Source: JALYLC01 sp963743275 (GTDB taxonomy: Bacteria > Actinomycetota > Thermoleophilia > Gaiellales > JALYLC01). From it: 64,000 bases of DNA. Shown here in pieces: positions 54,230 to 63,329 of the stretch; position 1 is the first letter of the stretch; each line of letters opens with the position of its first letter. The translations under genes and the position numbers were made by a program. Where the stretch lies: positions 1-64,000 of the forward strand of contig CAVUPB010000004.1 of the NCBI GenBank assembly GCA_963743275.1. The letters are read 5' to 3'. The notes beneath the pieces are model-generated. The model searched no databases. It worked only from the letters and a program-made list of their open reading frames with translations, and was not told the origin of the DNA.

Positions 54230-56761
54230 ATGGCCGCTACGCCTCCTCCCCCCACGCCGCTTCCGTTCGAGTACGCGCCGCCGCCTGCGACGCGCCGCCG
54301 CATGCGCCTGCGCAAGACGCGGCTCGTGATCGCCGGGCTGGCCTGGCTCGCGCTCGGGCTCGTCTCGCTCTTCTACGGCTTCATGACGGCGCTCGCGCAG
54401 GATCTCCCGCAGTTCGAGGTCGCCCAGCTGGCGCAGCAGTCGAACGGCGTGATCTACGCCGACGACGGCAAGACGGTGCTCGGCGTCCTGCGCTCCGACC
54501 AGTACCGCGTGCTCGTGAAGGGCGATCAGATCGCGCCCGTCATGCGCAACGCGATCGTCTCGATCGAGGACCGGCGCTTCTACCACCACGGGGCGATCGA
54601 CCCCGTCGGCATGGGCCGCGCCGCCATCGTCAACATCTGGACGGGCACGCTCGCGCAGGGCGGCTCGACGATCACCCAGCAGCTCGTCAAGAACCGCTGG
54701 AAGCCATCGCAGGCGAGCAACCGCTCGCTGCGGCGCAAGATCATCGAGTCGGCGCTGGCCTACCAGGTCGAGCAGCACTGGTCGAAGCAGAAGATCCTCA
54801 CGGAGTACCTCAACACGATCTACTTCGGCCACCAGGCCTACGGCGTCGAGGCCGCGGCCGAGGCGTACTTCGGCGTCCACGCGAAGGATCTGCAGCCGCA
54901 CCAGGCGGCGCTGCTCGCGGCGCTCGTGCAGAACCCGACGGCGTACGACCCGGCGCGGCATCCGAAGCAGGCGCTCGAACGGCGCAACCTCGTGCTCGGC
55001 AAGCTGCTCGAGCAGGGCTACATCGACTCCTTCGCGTACCAGCTCGCCGACTCGAAGCCGCTGCTGCCGAAGGGCCGCCGGATCGGCTTCCCGCCCGAGA
55101 AGAAGACGATCGCGAGCTACTTCGTCGACTACGTGCGCCAGCAGCTGATCAACCTCTACGGGCGCCAGCGCGCGCTCGGCGGCGGCCTGCGCGTCTACAC
55201 CACGCTCAACCCGCGGATGCAGCGGCTGGCGCTCAACGCGGTGCGCTCGACGCTGCCGAAGCGCCGGCCCGAGGCGGCGCTCGTCGCGATCAACCCGCCG
55301 ACCGGCGAGGTCAAGGCGATGGTCGGCGGCCGCGACTACACGAACACGGTCTACGGCAAGTTCAACCTCGCGACCGAGGCCGTGCGCCAGCCCGGCTCGT
55401 CGTTCAAGGTCTTCGTGCTGCTCGCCGCGCTCGAGGAGGGCATCCTGCCGCAGACCCGGTTCGTCTCGCACCACCTGCTGGTCCAGATGCCGGGTCGCGC
55501 CGTGTGGTCGGTCAGCAACGACGAGGGCTCCTACCGCGGCAGCATCCCGCTCACGACCGCGACGACGTACTCCGACAACACGGTCTTCGCGCAGCTCGCG
55601 CTGCGCATCGGCACCGAGCGCATCCGCCGCGTCGCGCACGCCATGGGCATCGCGCGCCCGATCGGCGCCGATCCGGCGATCGCGCTCGGCGGCCTGCGCC
55701 ACTGCTGCACGCCGATCGAGATGGCGCTCGCCTACTCGACGCTCGCCAACGAGGGCATGCGCGTGACCGGCTCGCTGCCCGTGCGCAAGCCCGGGCCCGG
55801 CGAGGTGCCCGACCCGACGCTCACGCCGATCGCGATCCGGCGCGTGGCCGACGCCGACGGCAAGGTGATCGACATCAACAAGCCGCAGAGCGTGCAGGCG
55901 GTCTCGCGCGAGAGCGCACTGCAGGCGATCGAGATGCTGCGCAGCGTCGTGCGCATCGGCACGGCCAAGATGATCAACAACTTCCCGCGGCCCGTGGCCG
56001 GCAAGACGGGCACGACCGAGCAGTTCGTCGACGCCTGGTTCGTCGGCATGACGCCGGGGCTCACGACCGCGGTCTGGAACGGGTTCCCCACGATCCGCGT
56101 GCCGATGCTGACGCAGTTCCACGGCGGGCCCGTATTCGGCGGTACATACCCGGCGCTGCTCTGGAAGGCCTTCACGCAGCCCGCGCTCGCCGGCACGAAG
56201 GTGCGCAACTGGGCATCGCCGGCGCCGGTCTCGGGCGCCGAGGTGATGATCGATCCGGCGACCGGCAAGCGCGCCGGCCCCAACTGCCCGCGCGGGCGCG
56301 CGGTCGTGATGGCGTACGCGAAGATGCCGGCGGAGACCTCGAACTGCCGCGGCACCGTCATCCCGACGCCCGAGGTGACGAGCCGCAACGCGCAGCAGGC
56401 GCGGATCACGCTCGACCGCGCAGGCCTCCTGCCGGTGATCCGGCTGGCGGTGCCGCCGGCCGGCGAGCAGGCCGGGAAGGTGTTCGCGCAGGATCCGCCC
56501 CCGGGCGAGCCCGTCGAGCTCGGCGCGCAGGTGACCGTCTCGATCGCGAGGCCCGTGACCTGGGTGACCGTCCCCGACCTGATCGGCCTGAACGACGTGG
56601 CCGCGCGCTCGGCGCTGACGGTCGCCGGCTTCAAGGTGCGCGAGACGCGCGGCGGCTACGGCAAGCCGGCCGGCCGCGTCTACTCGCAGTACCCGATCCC
56701 GCTCAAGCTGGCCGCGAAGGGCGCGCTCATCACGCTGATCGTGAGCGACGGTACGAGCTGA
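54230..56761 (+). CDS. Bifunctional penicillin-binding protein (PBP1A-type) with PASTA domains
   Basis: 843 residues from the ATG at 54230-54232. A Pro-rich cytoplasmic N-terminus (PPPPTPLPFEYAPPP) precedes one transmembrane helix (LVIAGLAWLALGLVSLFYGF). The glycosyltransferase domain has the catalytic Glu in SIEDRRFYHHGAIDPVGMG and QGGSTITQQLVKNRW, NTIYFG. The transpeptidase domain has SxxK in RQPGSSFKVFVLL, SxN in TYSDNTVF and KTGTTEQF. Two PASTA-like repeats close the protein (TPEVTSRNAQQARITLDRAG and VTVPDLIGLNDVAARSALTV). It polymerises and cross-links peptidoglycan. The last 32 bp overlap the convergent mpg gene. Confidence 0.96.
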   Translation: MAATPPPPTPLPFEYAPPPATRRRMRLRKTRLVIAGLAWLALGLVSLFYGFMTALAQDLPQFEVAQLAQQSNGVIYADDGKTVLGVLRSDQYRVLVKGDQIAPVMRNAIVSIEDRRFYHHGAIDPVGMGRAAIVNIWTGTLAQGGSTITQQLVKNRWKPSQASNRSLRRKIIESALAYQVEQHWSKQKILTEYLNTIYFGHQAYGVEAAAEAYFGVHAKDLQPHQAALLAALVQNPTAYDPARHPKQALERRNLVLGKLLEQGYIDSFAYQLADSKPLLPKGRRIGFPPEKKTIASYFVDYVRQQLINLYGRQRALGGGLRVYTTLNPRMQRLALNAVRSTLPKRRPEAALVAINPPTGEVKAMVGGRDYTNTVYGKFNLATEAVRQPGSSFKVFVLLAALEEGILPQTRFVSHHLLVQMPGRAVWSVSNDEGSYRGSIPLTTATTYSDNTVFAQLALRIGTERIRRVAHAMGIARPIGADPAIALGGLRHCCTPIEMALAYSTLANEGMRVTGSLPVRKPGPGEVPDPTLTPIAIRRVADADGKVIDINKPQSVQAVSRESALQAIEMLRSVVRIGTAKMINNFPRPVAGKTGTTEQFVDAWFVGMTPGLTTAVWNGFPTIRVPMLTQFHGGPVFGGTYPALLWKAFTQPALAGTKVRNWASPAPVSGAEVMIDPATGKRAGPNCPRGRAVVMAYAKMPAETSNCRGTVIPTPEVTSRNAQQARITLDRAGLLPVIRLAVPPAGEQAGKVFAQDPPPGEPVELGAQVTVSIARPVTWVTVPDLIGLNDVAARSALTVAGFKVRETRGGYGKPAGRVYSQYPIPLKLAAKGALITLIVSDGTS

Positions 56762-57305
56762 CGTAGGGCGAGCCCTCGAGCAGGAAGCGCCACGGCAGGT
56801 CGACCGCGCGCGTGATGCCGATGCGGGGGGTCTGGACGATCGGCCCCGGAGCCGGGCCCGGCACCAGCTCGATGCGCCCGGCGCCGAGCGCCTCGCCGTC
56901 GAGGTCGGGCCCGATCGCCAGCGCCTGGCCGAGCCGGCCCGGCCCGCGGCAGAGCTCGACCGCGGCCTCGCGACCGCGCCGCTCGCGCATCTGCTCGAGG
57001 CCCGCCGTGGGCTCGAGCGCGCGGATCAGCACGGCCTCGCCCGCGCCTTCCCGCTCGCCGCACACGATGTTGAGCATCCAGTGGATGCCGTAGCTGCGGT
57101 ACACGTAGGCGCGTCCGGCCGGCCCGAACATGCTCGCGTTGCGCCGCGTCGGGCCGGGGAAGGCGTGCGACGCCGGTTCGTCGCGCGCGTAGGCCTCGCA
57201 CTCGACGACGATCCCGCCGACGCCCTCGACCGTGAGCTCGCAGCCGATCAGGTCGTGCGCGACCGCGAGGCTCGTGCGCGCGCACCAGCGCGCGATCTCG
57301 CTCAC
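56730..57305 (-). CDS. mpg: DNA-3-methyladenine glycosylase (AAG/Mpg family)
   Basis: 191 residues from the GTG at 57303-57305. Family markers are GIVVECEAYARDEPASHAFPGPTRRNASMFGPAGRAYVYRSYGIHWMLNIV, with catalytic Glu in VECEAY and the DNA-intercalating Tyr region, followed by AVLIRALEP, LCRGPGRLGQALAIG and ITRAVDLPWRF. It excises alkylated purines from DNA in base excision repair. Its start overlaps the stop of the upstream propeller-like gene by 3 bp, so it ends an operon beginning with the DegT aminotransferase. Confidence 0.94.
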   Translation of the reverse strand: MSEIARWCARTSLAVAHDLIGCELTVEGVGGIVVECEAYARDEPASHAFPGPTRRNASMFGPAGRAYVYRSYGIHWMLNIVCGEREGAGEAVLIRALEPTAGLEQMRERRGREAAVELCRGPGRLGQALAIGPDLDGEALGAGRIELVPGPAPGPIVQTPRIGITRAVDLPWRFLLEGSPYVSSYRRSRSA

Positions 57306-58342
57306 GCCGGCGTCGCGAGCACGCGCGAGCGCACGAGCCGCGTGCCGGCGATCTGCGAGGCGCTCCAGACGACGCGGCCGAAGCCGAGCGACGGGTCCGA
57401 GAGCCGCGTGGTGCGCAGGCGCGCGCGCGCGACGACGCGGTTCGTGCCGCGCAGCACGTCGATCACCACGATCTGGTCGGCCAGCCCGCGCTCGGAGCCG
57501 ACGCGGCGGCGGAACGCGACGCTCTGGCCGAAGGCCGAGATGCCCGGGCTGTACGCGAACGCGAGCGGCGACGGCGCCGAGGCGATCAGCACGGCCGGCT
57601 CGGGCTGGCGCGGCGTCACCAGCAGCACGCTCGCCGTGACGCTCCCGCCGGCGCTGCGCAGCGCCACGACCGCGACCCTGCCGCCGTCGAGCAGCGCGAG
57701 CGCGGTCAGGCGCACGCCCGGCCTCGTCTCGCTGTAGAGCGTGGCGGCGCGCCCGCCGTCGAGCTGCTCGTAGAGCGCGTCCTGCCCGGCCGGCGTGCGC
57801 GCGAGCCACGCCGTCACCGGCTCGCGGCGCGCCACCCCTCGCACCTCCCCGCCCGCCGGCGCCGAGACGAGGGTCGTCGCGGGCGCGCTGATGTCGGGCG
57901 GCCGCGCGCGCAGCGCGCCGGGCCCCGACCACACGGCCTCGGGCCCGGCCAGCGTGTACGGCGGCGGCGCACCGCCCTTGGGCTGCGCCAGCTGCGCCAC
58001 GAGCCGGCTCGGGCGGCGCTGCAGCGAGACCGACGCGATGTCGGCGTGCGGTCCGTCGGCAACCGCGTAGACCACCGTGTCGGCGCCTGCGGCGGGCGCG
58101 GCGACGCTGTCGCACGATCCCACCGCCCCGCAGGCGCCGTCGTAGGCGACCTGCACGCGGCGGCCGTCGCGGTTCGCGATCACGAGGCGATCCGCGCGGC
58201 GCCGCGCCGCCGCATCGGGCGTCTTCGCGCGTGCGGCGGGGAGCTCGAGCCAGGCGGTGACGCGCCTGCCGGCGGCGGGCGCCACGAGGTAGCTCGCGAC
58301 CGACGTCGCGAGGACGACCGGTTGCGGAGCCGCGGCGAGCAC
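57302..58342 (-). CDS. Hypothetical beta-rich (propeller-like) protein
   Basis: 346 residues from the GTG at 58340-58342. The sequence is a series of beta-strands separated by Gly/Ala-rich loops, with repeated V-V-x-A or L-V-x-A-strand endings (PVVLATSVASYLVAP, DTVVYAVADG, GVRLTALALLDGGRVAVVAL, VRSRVLATPA), suggesting a beta-propeller. An N-terminal signal peptide is not convincing. I recognise no catalytic motif. It is located between the DegT aminotransferase (3 bp gap) and the DNA glycosylase (overlap), so its expression is coupled to both. Function unknown. Confidence 0.7.
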   Translation of the reverse strand: MLAAAPQPVVLATSVASYLVAPAAGRRVTAWLELPAARAKTPDAAARRRADRLVIANRDGRRVQVAYDGACGAVGSCDSVAAPAAGADTVVYAVADGPHADIASVSLQRRPSRLVAQLAQPKGGAPPPYTLAGPEAVWSGPGALRARPPDISAPATTLVSAPAGGEVRGVARREPVTAWLARTPAGQDALYEQLDGGRAATLYSETRPGVRLTALALLDGGRVAVVALRSAGGSVTASVLLVTPRQPEPAVLIASAPSPLAFAYSPGISAFGQSVAFRRRVGSERGLADQIVVIDVLRGTNRVVARARLRTTRLSDPSLGFGRVVWSASQIAGTRLVRSRVLATPA

Positions 58343-58345
58343 CGC

Positions 58346-59467
58346 TCAGCCGAGCACGTCGGCCAGGCAGGCCGCGACGTAGGCCTGGTCGTCGGCCGCG
58401 AGGCGCGTGTGGAACGGCAGCGCGAGCGTGGAGCGCGCGATCGCCTCGGCGACGGGGAGCTCCCCCGGGCGGTGGCCGAGGCTCCGGTAGAACGGCTGGA
58501 GGTGCACGGCGGGCAGGTACGGCTTGCACGCGACGCCGCGCTCGCCCATCGCCGCCATGACCGCGTCGCGGTCGATCGCGGCGTCGAGGCGGATGACGTA
58601 GACGAACCACGAGCGCGCGTCGCCGGGAGCCGTCGCGGCCGGGACCGTGACGCCGTCGAGCGGGGCGAGCAGGGCGTCGTAGCGCGCAGCCACCGCCGCG
58701 CGCTCGGCCAGGATCGCGTCGAGGCGCTCGGTCTGCGCCAGCCCGACGGCGGCCGAGAGCTCGTCCATGCGGTAGTTGAAGCCGAGCTTGTCGTGCTCGA
58801 GCCAGTCGCCCGAGTCGGAGCGGCCCTGGTTGGCGAGCGAGCGCAGGTGCGCGGCGAGCGCGGCGTCGTCGGTCGTGACCATGCCGCCCTCCCCCGTCGT
58901 CATCTGCTTGTTGGGGTAGAAGGCGAAGACGGCCGGCGTGCCGGTGCCGCCGATCCTGCGCCCGTGGTACTCGCTGCCGACCGCCTCGCAGGCGTCCTCG
59001 ATGATCGCGAGCCCGTGGCGCTCGGCGATCGCACCGAGCGCGTCCATGTCGCAGGGGTAGCCGAACACGTGCACGGGCAGGATCGCGCGCGTGCGCGGCG
59101 TGATCGCGGCCTCGACCGCGGCCGGATCGAGCACGAACGTGTCGGGGTCGACGTCGGCGAAGACCGGCGTCGCGCGCTCGTAGAGCATGCAGTTGGCGGA
59201 GGCGACGAACGAGATCGGCGTCGTGATGACCTCGTCGCCCTCGCCGATGCCGGCCGCGCGCACGAGCAGGTGCAGGCCGGCCGTGCCGCTCGAGACGCTG
59301 ACCGCGTGCTCGCAGCCGCAGAACGTCGCGAACTCCTTCTCGAAGTTGCGCGCGAACGGGCCGAGGCCGAGCACGCCGGAGCGCAGCGCCGTGAGCACGT
59401 ACTCCTCCTCCTGCGGCCCGATGTCGGGCCGCGAGAGGGGGATCTGGCGCGCCGCCTCGACCTTCAC
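58346..59467 (-). CDS. DegT/DnrJ/EryC1/StrS-family sugar aminotransferase
   Basis: 373 residues: PLSRPDIGPQEEEYVLTALRSGVLGLG, CGCEHAVSVSSGTAGLHLLVRAAG, GDEVITTPISFVASANCMLYERATPVFADVDPDTF, IIEDACEAVGSEYHGRRIG, and the PLP lysine in AVFAFYPNKQMTTGEGGMVTT. The C-terminal part has RMDELSAAVGLAQTERLD and GVACKPYLPAVHLQPFY. Enzymes of this family transaminate keto-sugars of nucleotide-linked sugars for surface polysaccharides or secondary products. No other sugar genes lie next to it. It is the first gene of the operon with the propeller protein and mpg. Confidence 0.93.
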   Translation of the reverse strand: MKVEAARQIPLSRPDIGPQEEEYVLTALRSGVLGLGPFARNFEKEFATFCGCEHAVSVSSGTAGLHLLVRAAGIGEGDEVITTPISFVASANCMLYERATPVFADVDPDTFVLDPAAVEAAITPRTRAILPVHVFGYPCDMDALGAIAERHGLAIIEDACEAVGSEYHGRRIGGTGTPAVFAFYPNKQMTTGEGGMVTTDDAALAAHLRSLANQGRSDSGDWLEHDKLGFNYRMDELSAAVGLAQTERLDAILAERAAVAARYDALLAPLDGVTVPAATAPGDARSWFVYVIRLDAAIDRDAVMAAMGERGVACKPYLPAVHLQPFYRSLGHRPGELPVAEAIARSTLALPFHTRLAADDQAYVAACLADVLG

Positions 59468-59566
59468 GCCTTGAGGTTCTGACGGAGTGAGCGCGTGGGT
59501 CTGGCGAGTGGCGAGCGTAGCCTGGGCGCGATCGGCCCGCGGTTCGATCAGGACGATCCGCCAGCG

Positions 59567-60496
59567 TCATCCGTCAGCCCGCTGGCGTCGCGGCGGGGTA
59601 GTCGAGGTACTCGGGCGAGAGCTCGAGCGGCCCGAGGTGATCGCGAAGAACTCGCCCTGGATGCGCTTCGTGATCGGGCCCGCGCCGACCACGTGGTCGT
59701 CGACCGAGTGGATGGGCGTGATCTCGGCCGCCGTGCCCGTGAAGAAGATCTCGTCGGCGTGGTAGAGGTCGGTGCGCACGACGTCGACCTCGTGCACCTC
59801 GTAGCCCATGCCCCGCGCCAGCCGGATCACCGTGTCGCGGGTGATGCCCGGCAGGCACGACGCCGTCGTCGGGGGCGTCGTGAGCACGCCGTCGCGCACG
59901 ACGAACACGTTCTCGCCCGAGCCGTCGGCCAGGAAGCCCTGCTCGTTGAGCAGGATCGCCTCGTCGTAGCCCGAGTTCATGGCCTCCATCTTGGCGAGCT
60001 GCGAGTTCAGGTACTGGCCGCTCGACTTGGCCGACGCCGGCACGGTGTTGTTGCCGATGCGCCGCCACGACGACGTCATCACGCGCACGCCGTGCTCGAG
60101 CGCCTCCTCGCCGAGGTAGGCGCCCCACGGCCACACGGCGATGATCACGTCGACCGGGCAGTTCTTGGGGTTGATGCCGAGCTCGCCGTAGCCGCGGAAC
60201 GCGAGCGGCCGGATGTAGCAGGCGTCGAGGCCGTTCGATCCGATCACCTCGTGCGTGGCCGCGCGCAGCTCCTCGCTCGAGTACGGCAGCTTCATGAAGT
60301 AGACCTCGGCCGAGCGCTCGAGGCGCCGCAGATGATCCATCAGCCGGAACACGGCCGGACCGCGATCCGTCGCGTAGGCGCGGATGCCCTCGAAGACGCC
60401 CGAGCCGTAGTGGAGCACGTGGCTGAGGACGTGGACCTTGGCGTCCTGCCAGCCCACGAGCTCGCCGTTCATCCAGATCTTCTCGGTCTCGTGCAT
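59567..60496 (-). CDS. ilvE: Branched-chain amino acid aminotransferase, 3' end frameshifted
   Basis: 309 residues as read in the uninterrupted frame. Features of fold-type IV IlvE: KVHVLSHVLHYGSGVFEGIRAY, FRLMDHLRRLERSA, PLAFRGYGELGI, the PLP lysine in PASAKSSGQYLNSQLAKME, DEAILLNEQGFLADGSGENVFVV and FFTGTAAEITPI. The last residues of this frame (SSSRPSTSTTPPRR) are atypical; the neighbouring frame ends LELSPEYLDYPAATPAG at 59574, which is a normal IlvE C-terminus. Adding one base near 59628-59630 joins them. It interconverts valine, leucine and isoleucine with their keto acids. Located downstream of serA. Confidence 0.93.
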   Translation of the reverse strand: MHETEKIWMNGELVGWQDAKVHVLSHVLHYGSGVFEGIRAYATDRGPAVFRLMDHLRRLERSAEVYFMKLPYSSEELRAATHEVIGSNGLDACYIRPLAFRGYGELGINPKNCPVDVIIAVWPWGAYLGEEALEHGVRVMTSSWRRIGNNTVPASAKSSGQYLNSQLAKMEAMNSGYDEAILLNEQGFLADGSGENVFVVRDGVLTTPPTTASCLPGITRDTVIRLARGMGYEVHEVDVVRTDLYHADEIFFTGTAAEITPIHSVDDHVVGAGPITKRIQGEFFAITSGRSSSRPSTSTTPPRRQRADG

Positions 60497-60561
60497 GAAA
60501 CACTCTCCAGGGCGGGCGAATTGGAGCTCACTCTATCGCGAGACCCGTGCGCGGTCGGATC

Positions 60562-60657
60562 TGCACGATTGGGGTCAGACCCCAATCGTGCACGTGGGTG
60601 CTCGGTGTCCCGGGACGTTCCTGGCGTGCACGATTGGGGTCTGACCCCAATCGTGCA
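60562..60657. repeat. Pair of 31-bp palindromic repeats (REP/BIME-like)
   Basis: TGCACGATTGGGGTC, a central A and the exact reverse complement form a perfect palindrome at 60562-60592. The same palindrome with central T, the reverse-oriented copy, is at 60627-60657, and a 34-bp spacer with CCCGGGA lies between. The pair sits between the serA stop and the ilvE start. Each arm could fold into a 15-bp hairpin and the two copies can also pair with each other. This layout resembles REP doublets mobilised by REP-associated tyrosine transposases; no such transposase is in the window. Confidence 0.9.
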
Positions 60658-60669
60658 GGGCACGGCGGG

Positions 60670-62256
60670 CTAGCTGAGGCGGACGAAGAGCGGCGGGGCG
60701 AGCACTCCCGGCAGCGTCGCGAGCGTCGCCAGGATCGGCGCCGGGAGGTCGTCGTCGAGCGTGAACGCCATCATCGCGTCGCTGCCCGCGGCCGAGCGGG
60801 AGAGCGTCATGTTGGCGATGTTGACGCCCGCGTCGCCGAGCAGCGTGCCGACGCGGCCGACCATGCCGGGGACGTCGTCGTTGCGCAGCAGCAGCAGGCG
60901 GCCGGCGAGCTGGATCTCGAGCGGGAGGCCGTGCACGCGCACGAGCCAGGCCTCGTGGTCGGCGCCGAGCACCGTGCCGACGACCGTGCGCTCCTGCGGA
61001 TCGCGCACCGTGACCGCCAGCAGGTTCGTGTAGTCCGAGGCGCCGGAGCGGTGCTGCTCGGCCACCTCGACGCCGAGCTCGGCCGCGATCGAGAGCGCGT
61101 TGACGTCGTTGAGGCTCTCGTGCACGGCGCCGAACGCGCCGCGCAGCGCGGCCGAGGTGAGCAGGCGCGAGCCCGTGCTCGCGAGGCGGCCGGCCGTGGC
61201 GATCTCGATGCGCGTGACGGGCCCCTGCGCGAGCGCCATCGCGAGCCGGCCGAGGCGCTCGGCCACGGGCAGGAACGGCTCGAGCGCGCGGCGCTCGTCC
61301 TCGGGCACGAACGGGAGGTTGAGCGCATGCGCGACGGGGGCGCCGCCGAGCGCGGCCACGACCTGCTCGGCGACGACGACGCCGGCGCGGTCCTGCGCCT
61401 CGCGCGTCGAGCCCGCGAGATGCGGCGTGAGCAGCAGGTTGGGCGCATCGCGCAGCGGCGAGTCGGCCGGCAGCGGCTCCTGGGCGAAGACGTCGAGCGC
61501 CGCGCCCCCGAGCTGCCCGGAGCGCAGCGCGTCGACGAGCGCGGCCTCGTCGACGAGCGCCCCGCGCGCGGCGTTCACGAGCAGCGCGCCGGGCCGCATC
61601 AGGGCCAGGCGGGTCGCGTCGATGAGGCCGCGCGTGGCCGGCGTCACGGGCAGGTGGAGGCTGACGACGTCGGCGACCTCGAGCGCGGCCTCGATCGTCG
61701 GCGCCTGCTCGGCGCCGAGCTCGGCGATGCGCTCGGCGGTCACGTACGGGTCGTAGGCGACGGTGCGCATCCCGAGCGCGCGTGCGCGCGAGGCCACGAG
61801 GCGGCCGATGCGCCCGAAGCCGAGCAGCGCGAGCGTCTTGTCGGCGAGCTCGGTGCCGGCGAAGCGCTCGCGCTCCCAGGCGCCGTCGCGCAGCGAGCGC
61901 TCGGCCGCGCTGATGTGGCGCGCGAGCGCGAGCAGCAGCGCGAGCGTGTGCTCGGCAGCCGACACGACGTTCGCCTCGGGGGCGTTGCAGACGACGATGC
62001 CCGCGGTCGTCGCGGCGTCCACGTCGACGTTGTCGACGCCGACGCCCGCCCGCCCGATCACGCGCAGGCGGGGCGCGGCCGCGATCAGATCGGCGTCGAC
62101 GCGCGTGGCCGAGCGCACGACCAGCGCCTCGGCATCGGCCAGCAGCGCGCGCAGATCGGCGCCGGGCTCGGCCTCGACGACATCGCAGGCCGCGCGGAGG
62201 AGCGCCAGGCCCGACTCCGCGATCGGCTCGGCGACGACGCAGCGCGGCGCGCTCAT
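60670..62256 (-). CDS. serA: D-3-phosphoglycerate dehydrogenase (long form)
   Basis: 528 residues from the ATG at 62254-62256. NAD-binding domain: IGRAGVGVDNVDVDAAT, LLGFGRIGRLVASRA, YDPYVTAERI, LVNAARGALVDEAALVDAL (Arg), DVFAQEPLP (Glu), LLTPHLAGSTREAQDR (His). It continues with an ASB intervening domain and a C-terminal ACT domain (LLLLRNDDVPGMVGRVGTLLGDAGVNIANMTLSR), so serine feedback control is expected. It catalyses the first step of serine biosynthesis, 3-phosphoglycerate to 3-phosphohydroxypyruvate. It overlaps the upstream class V aminotransferase by 4 bp. Confidence 0.96.
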   Translation of the reverse strand: MSAPRCVVAEPIAESGLALLRAACDVVEAEPGADLRALLADAEALVVRSATRVDADLIAAAPRLRVIGRAGVGVDNVDVDAATTAGIVVCNAPEANVVSAAEHTLALLLALARHISAAERSLRDGAWERERFAGTELADKTLALLGFGRIGRLVASRARALGMRTVAYDPYVTAERIAELGAEQAPTIEAALEVADVVSLHLPVTPATRGLIDATRLALMRPGALLVNAARGALVDEAALVDALRSGQLGGAALDVFAQEPLPADSPLRDAPNLLLTPHLAGSTREAQDRAGVVVAEQVVAALGGAPVAHALNLPFVPEDERRALEPFLPVAERLGRLAMALAQGPVTRIEIATAGRLASTGSRLLTSAALRGAFGAVHESLNDVNALSIAAELGVEVAEQHRSGASDYTNLLAVTVRDPQERTVVGTVLGADHEAWLVRVHGLPLEIQLAGRLLLLRNDDVPGMVGRVGTLLGDAGVNIANMTLSRSAAGSDAMMAFTLDDDLPAPILATLATLPGVLAPPLFVRLS

Positions 62257-63329
62257 CGGGGCAACGCAGCCAGCAGCGCGTCGAGCCCGGCGTTGAGCGC
62301 GCGCTCGTCGGTCGCGCCGAGGTGGCCGAAGCGCAGCACCTTGCCCGCCGTGCGGCCGCGGCCGCCCTCGATGATGAACCCGGCCGCCAGCACCGCCCGG
62401 CGCAGCTCGTTGGCGTCGGCGCCCTCGGGCACGGCCACCGCGGTCACGAGCGAGCACGACTCGTCGTCGGGCGAGTACAGCGCGAGCCCCTCGGCGAGGA
62501 CACGCGCGCGGAAGCGGCCGGCCATCGCGCGCGTGCGCTCCCAGATCGCCTCGAGGCCCTCGGCGAGCACGAGGTCGAGCGCGACGTCGAGCGCGTTGAC
62601 GATCGCCGTCGCGGGCGTGAACGGGCTGCCGCCGCCGGTCTGCGCGTCGAGCGTGCGCTTCCAGTCGAAGTAGAAGCGCGGCGTCTTCGTCTCGCGGCTG
62701 CGCTCCCAGGCGGCCGGCGACACGCTCGCGAACGAGAGCCCCGGGGGCGTCGACATGCCCTTCTGCGAGCCCGAGACGACGACGTCGAGGCCCCAGGCGT
62801 CGGTCTCGATCGGCAGCGCGCCGAGGCTCGAGACGGCGTCGATCGCGAGCAGGCACGAGCGGCCGCGGGTCAGCTCGCCGATGCGCCGGATGTCCGAGAC
62901 GGTCGCGGTCGAGGTCTCCGAGTGCACGACGACGGCGAGCTTCAGCGTCTCGTCGGCCATCGCCGCGGCGACGGCCTCGGGATCGGGCGGCCGCCCCCAC
63001 TCGCATTCGAGCACCGTCACGTCCGCGCCGAACGCGCGCGCCATCGCGACCCAGCGGTCGCCGAACGCGCCGGCGGTGACGCAGAGGACGCGATCGCCCG
63101 GCTCGACGAGGTTCGCGAACACCGACTCGAACGCACCGGTGCCGGAGGCCGTGAAGAGCAGGACGTCGTGCTCGGTGCGGAAGACGAGCTTGAGCTTGCG
63201 CAGCACCTCGCCGTAGGTCGCGACGAAGCGCGCGCTGCGGTGGTGCTGCTGCGGCGTGCCCATGACGGCCAGCACCTCGGGCGGCACCGGCACCGGGCCG
63301 GGCGTCAGCAGGAACGGGTCGTCAGACAC
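62253..63329 (-). CDS. Class V aminotransferase (serine-pyruvate/alanine-glyoxylate type)
   Basis: 358 residues from the GTG at 63327-63329. It shows LLTPGPVPVPPEVLAVMG, LLFTASGTGAFESVFANLV, VVVHSETSTATVSDIRRIGEL, Asp in LLAIDAVSSLGALPIETDAW, the PLP lysine in VVVSGSQKGMSTPPGLSFASVS and IIEGGRGRTAGKVLRFGHLG. It is translationally coupled to serA, so phosphoserine aminotransferase activity (the second step of serine synthesis) is the simplest inference, alternatively serine-glyoxylate transamination, which would connect to the glycolate oxidase operon elsewhere in the window. Its start overlaps the gatB stop. Confidence 0.9.
   Translation of the reverse strand: MSDDPFLLTPGPVPVPPEVLAVMGTPQQHHRSARFVATYGEVLRKLKLVFRTEHDVLLFTASGTGAFESVFANLVEPGDRVLCVTAGAFGDRWVAMARAFGADVTVLECEWGRPPDPEAVAAAMADETLKLAVVVHSETSTATVSDIRRIGELTRGRSCLLAIDAVSSLGALPIETDAWGLDVVVSGSQKGMSTPPGLSFASVSPAAWERSRETKTPRFYFDWKRTLDAQTGGGSPFTPATAIVNALDVALDLVLAEGLEAIWERTRAMAGRFRARVLAEGLALYSPDDESCSLVTAVAVPEGADANELRRAVLAAGFIIEGGRGRTAGKVLRFGHLGATDERALNAGLDALLAALPR

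Noticed and set aside
53815..56766. 983-residue open frame across the PBP region
   Set aside because: Arg-rich shadow of the PBP gene in another frame; no domain and the real PBP motifs are all in the other frame.
60562..60657. CRISPR-like pair of repeats
   Set aside because: Only two copies, in opposite orientation and fully palindromic; no cas genes nearby, so a REP-type doublet is the better reading.
60547..62673. 708-residue plus-strand open frame opposite serA and the aminotransferase
   Set aside because: Composition is typical of antisense GC-rich shadow; the minus-strand genes have full motif sets.
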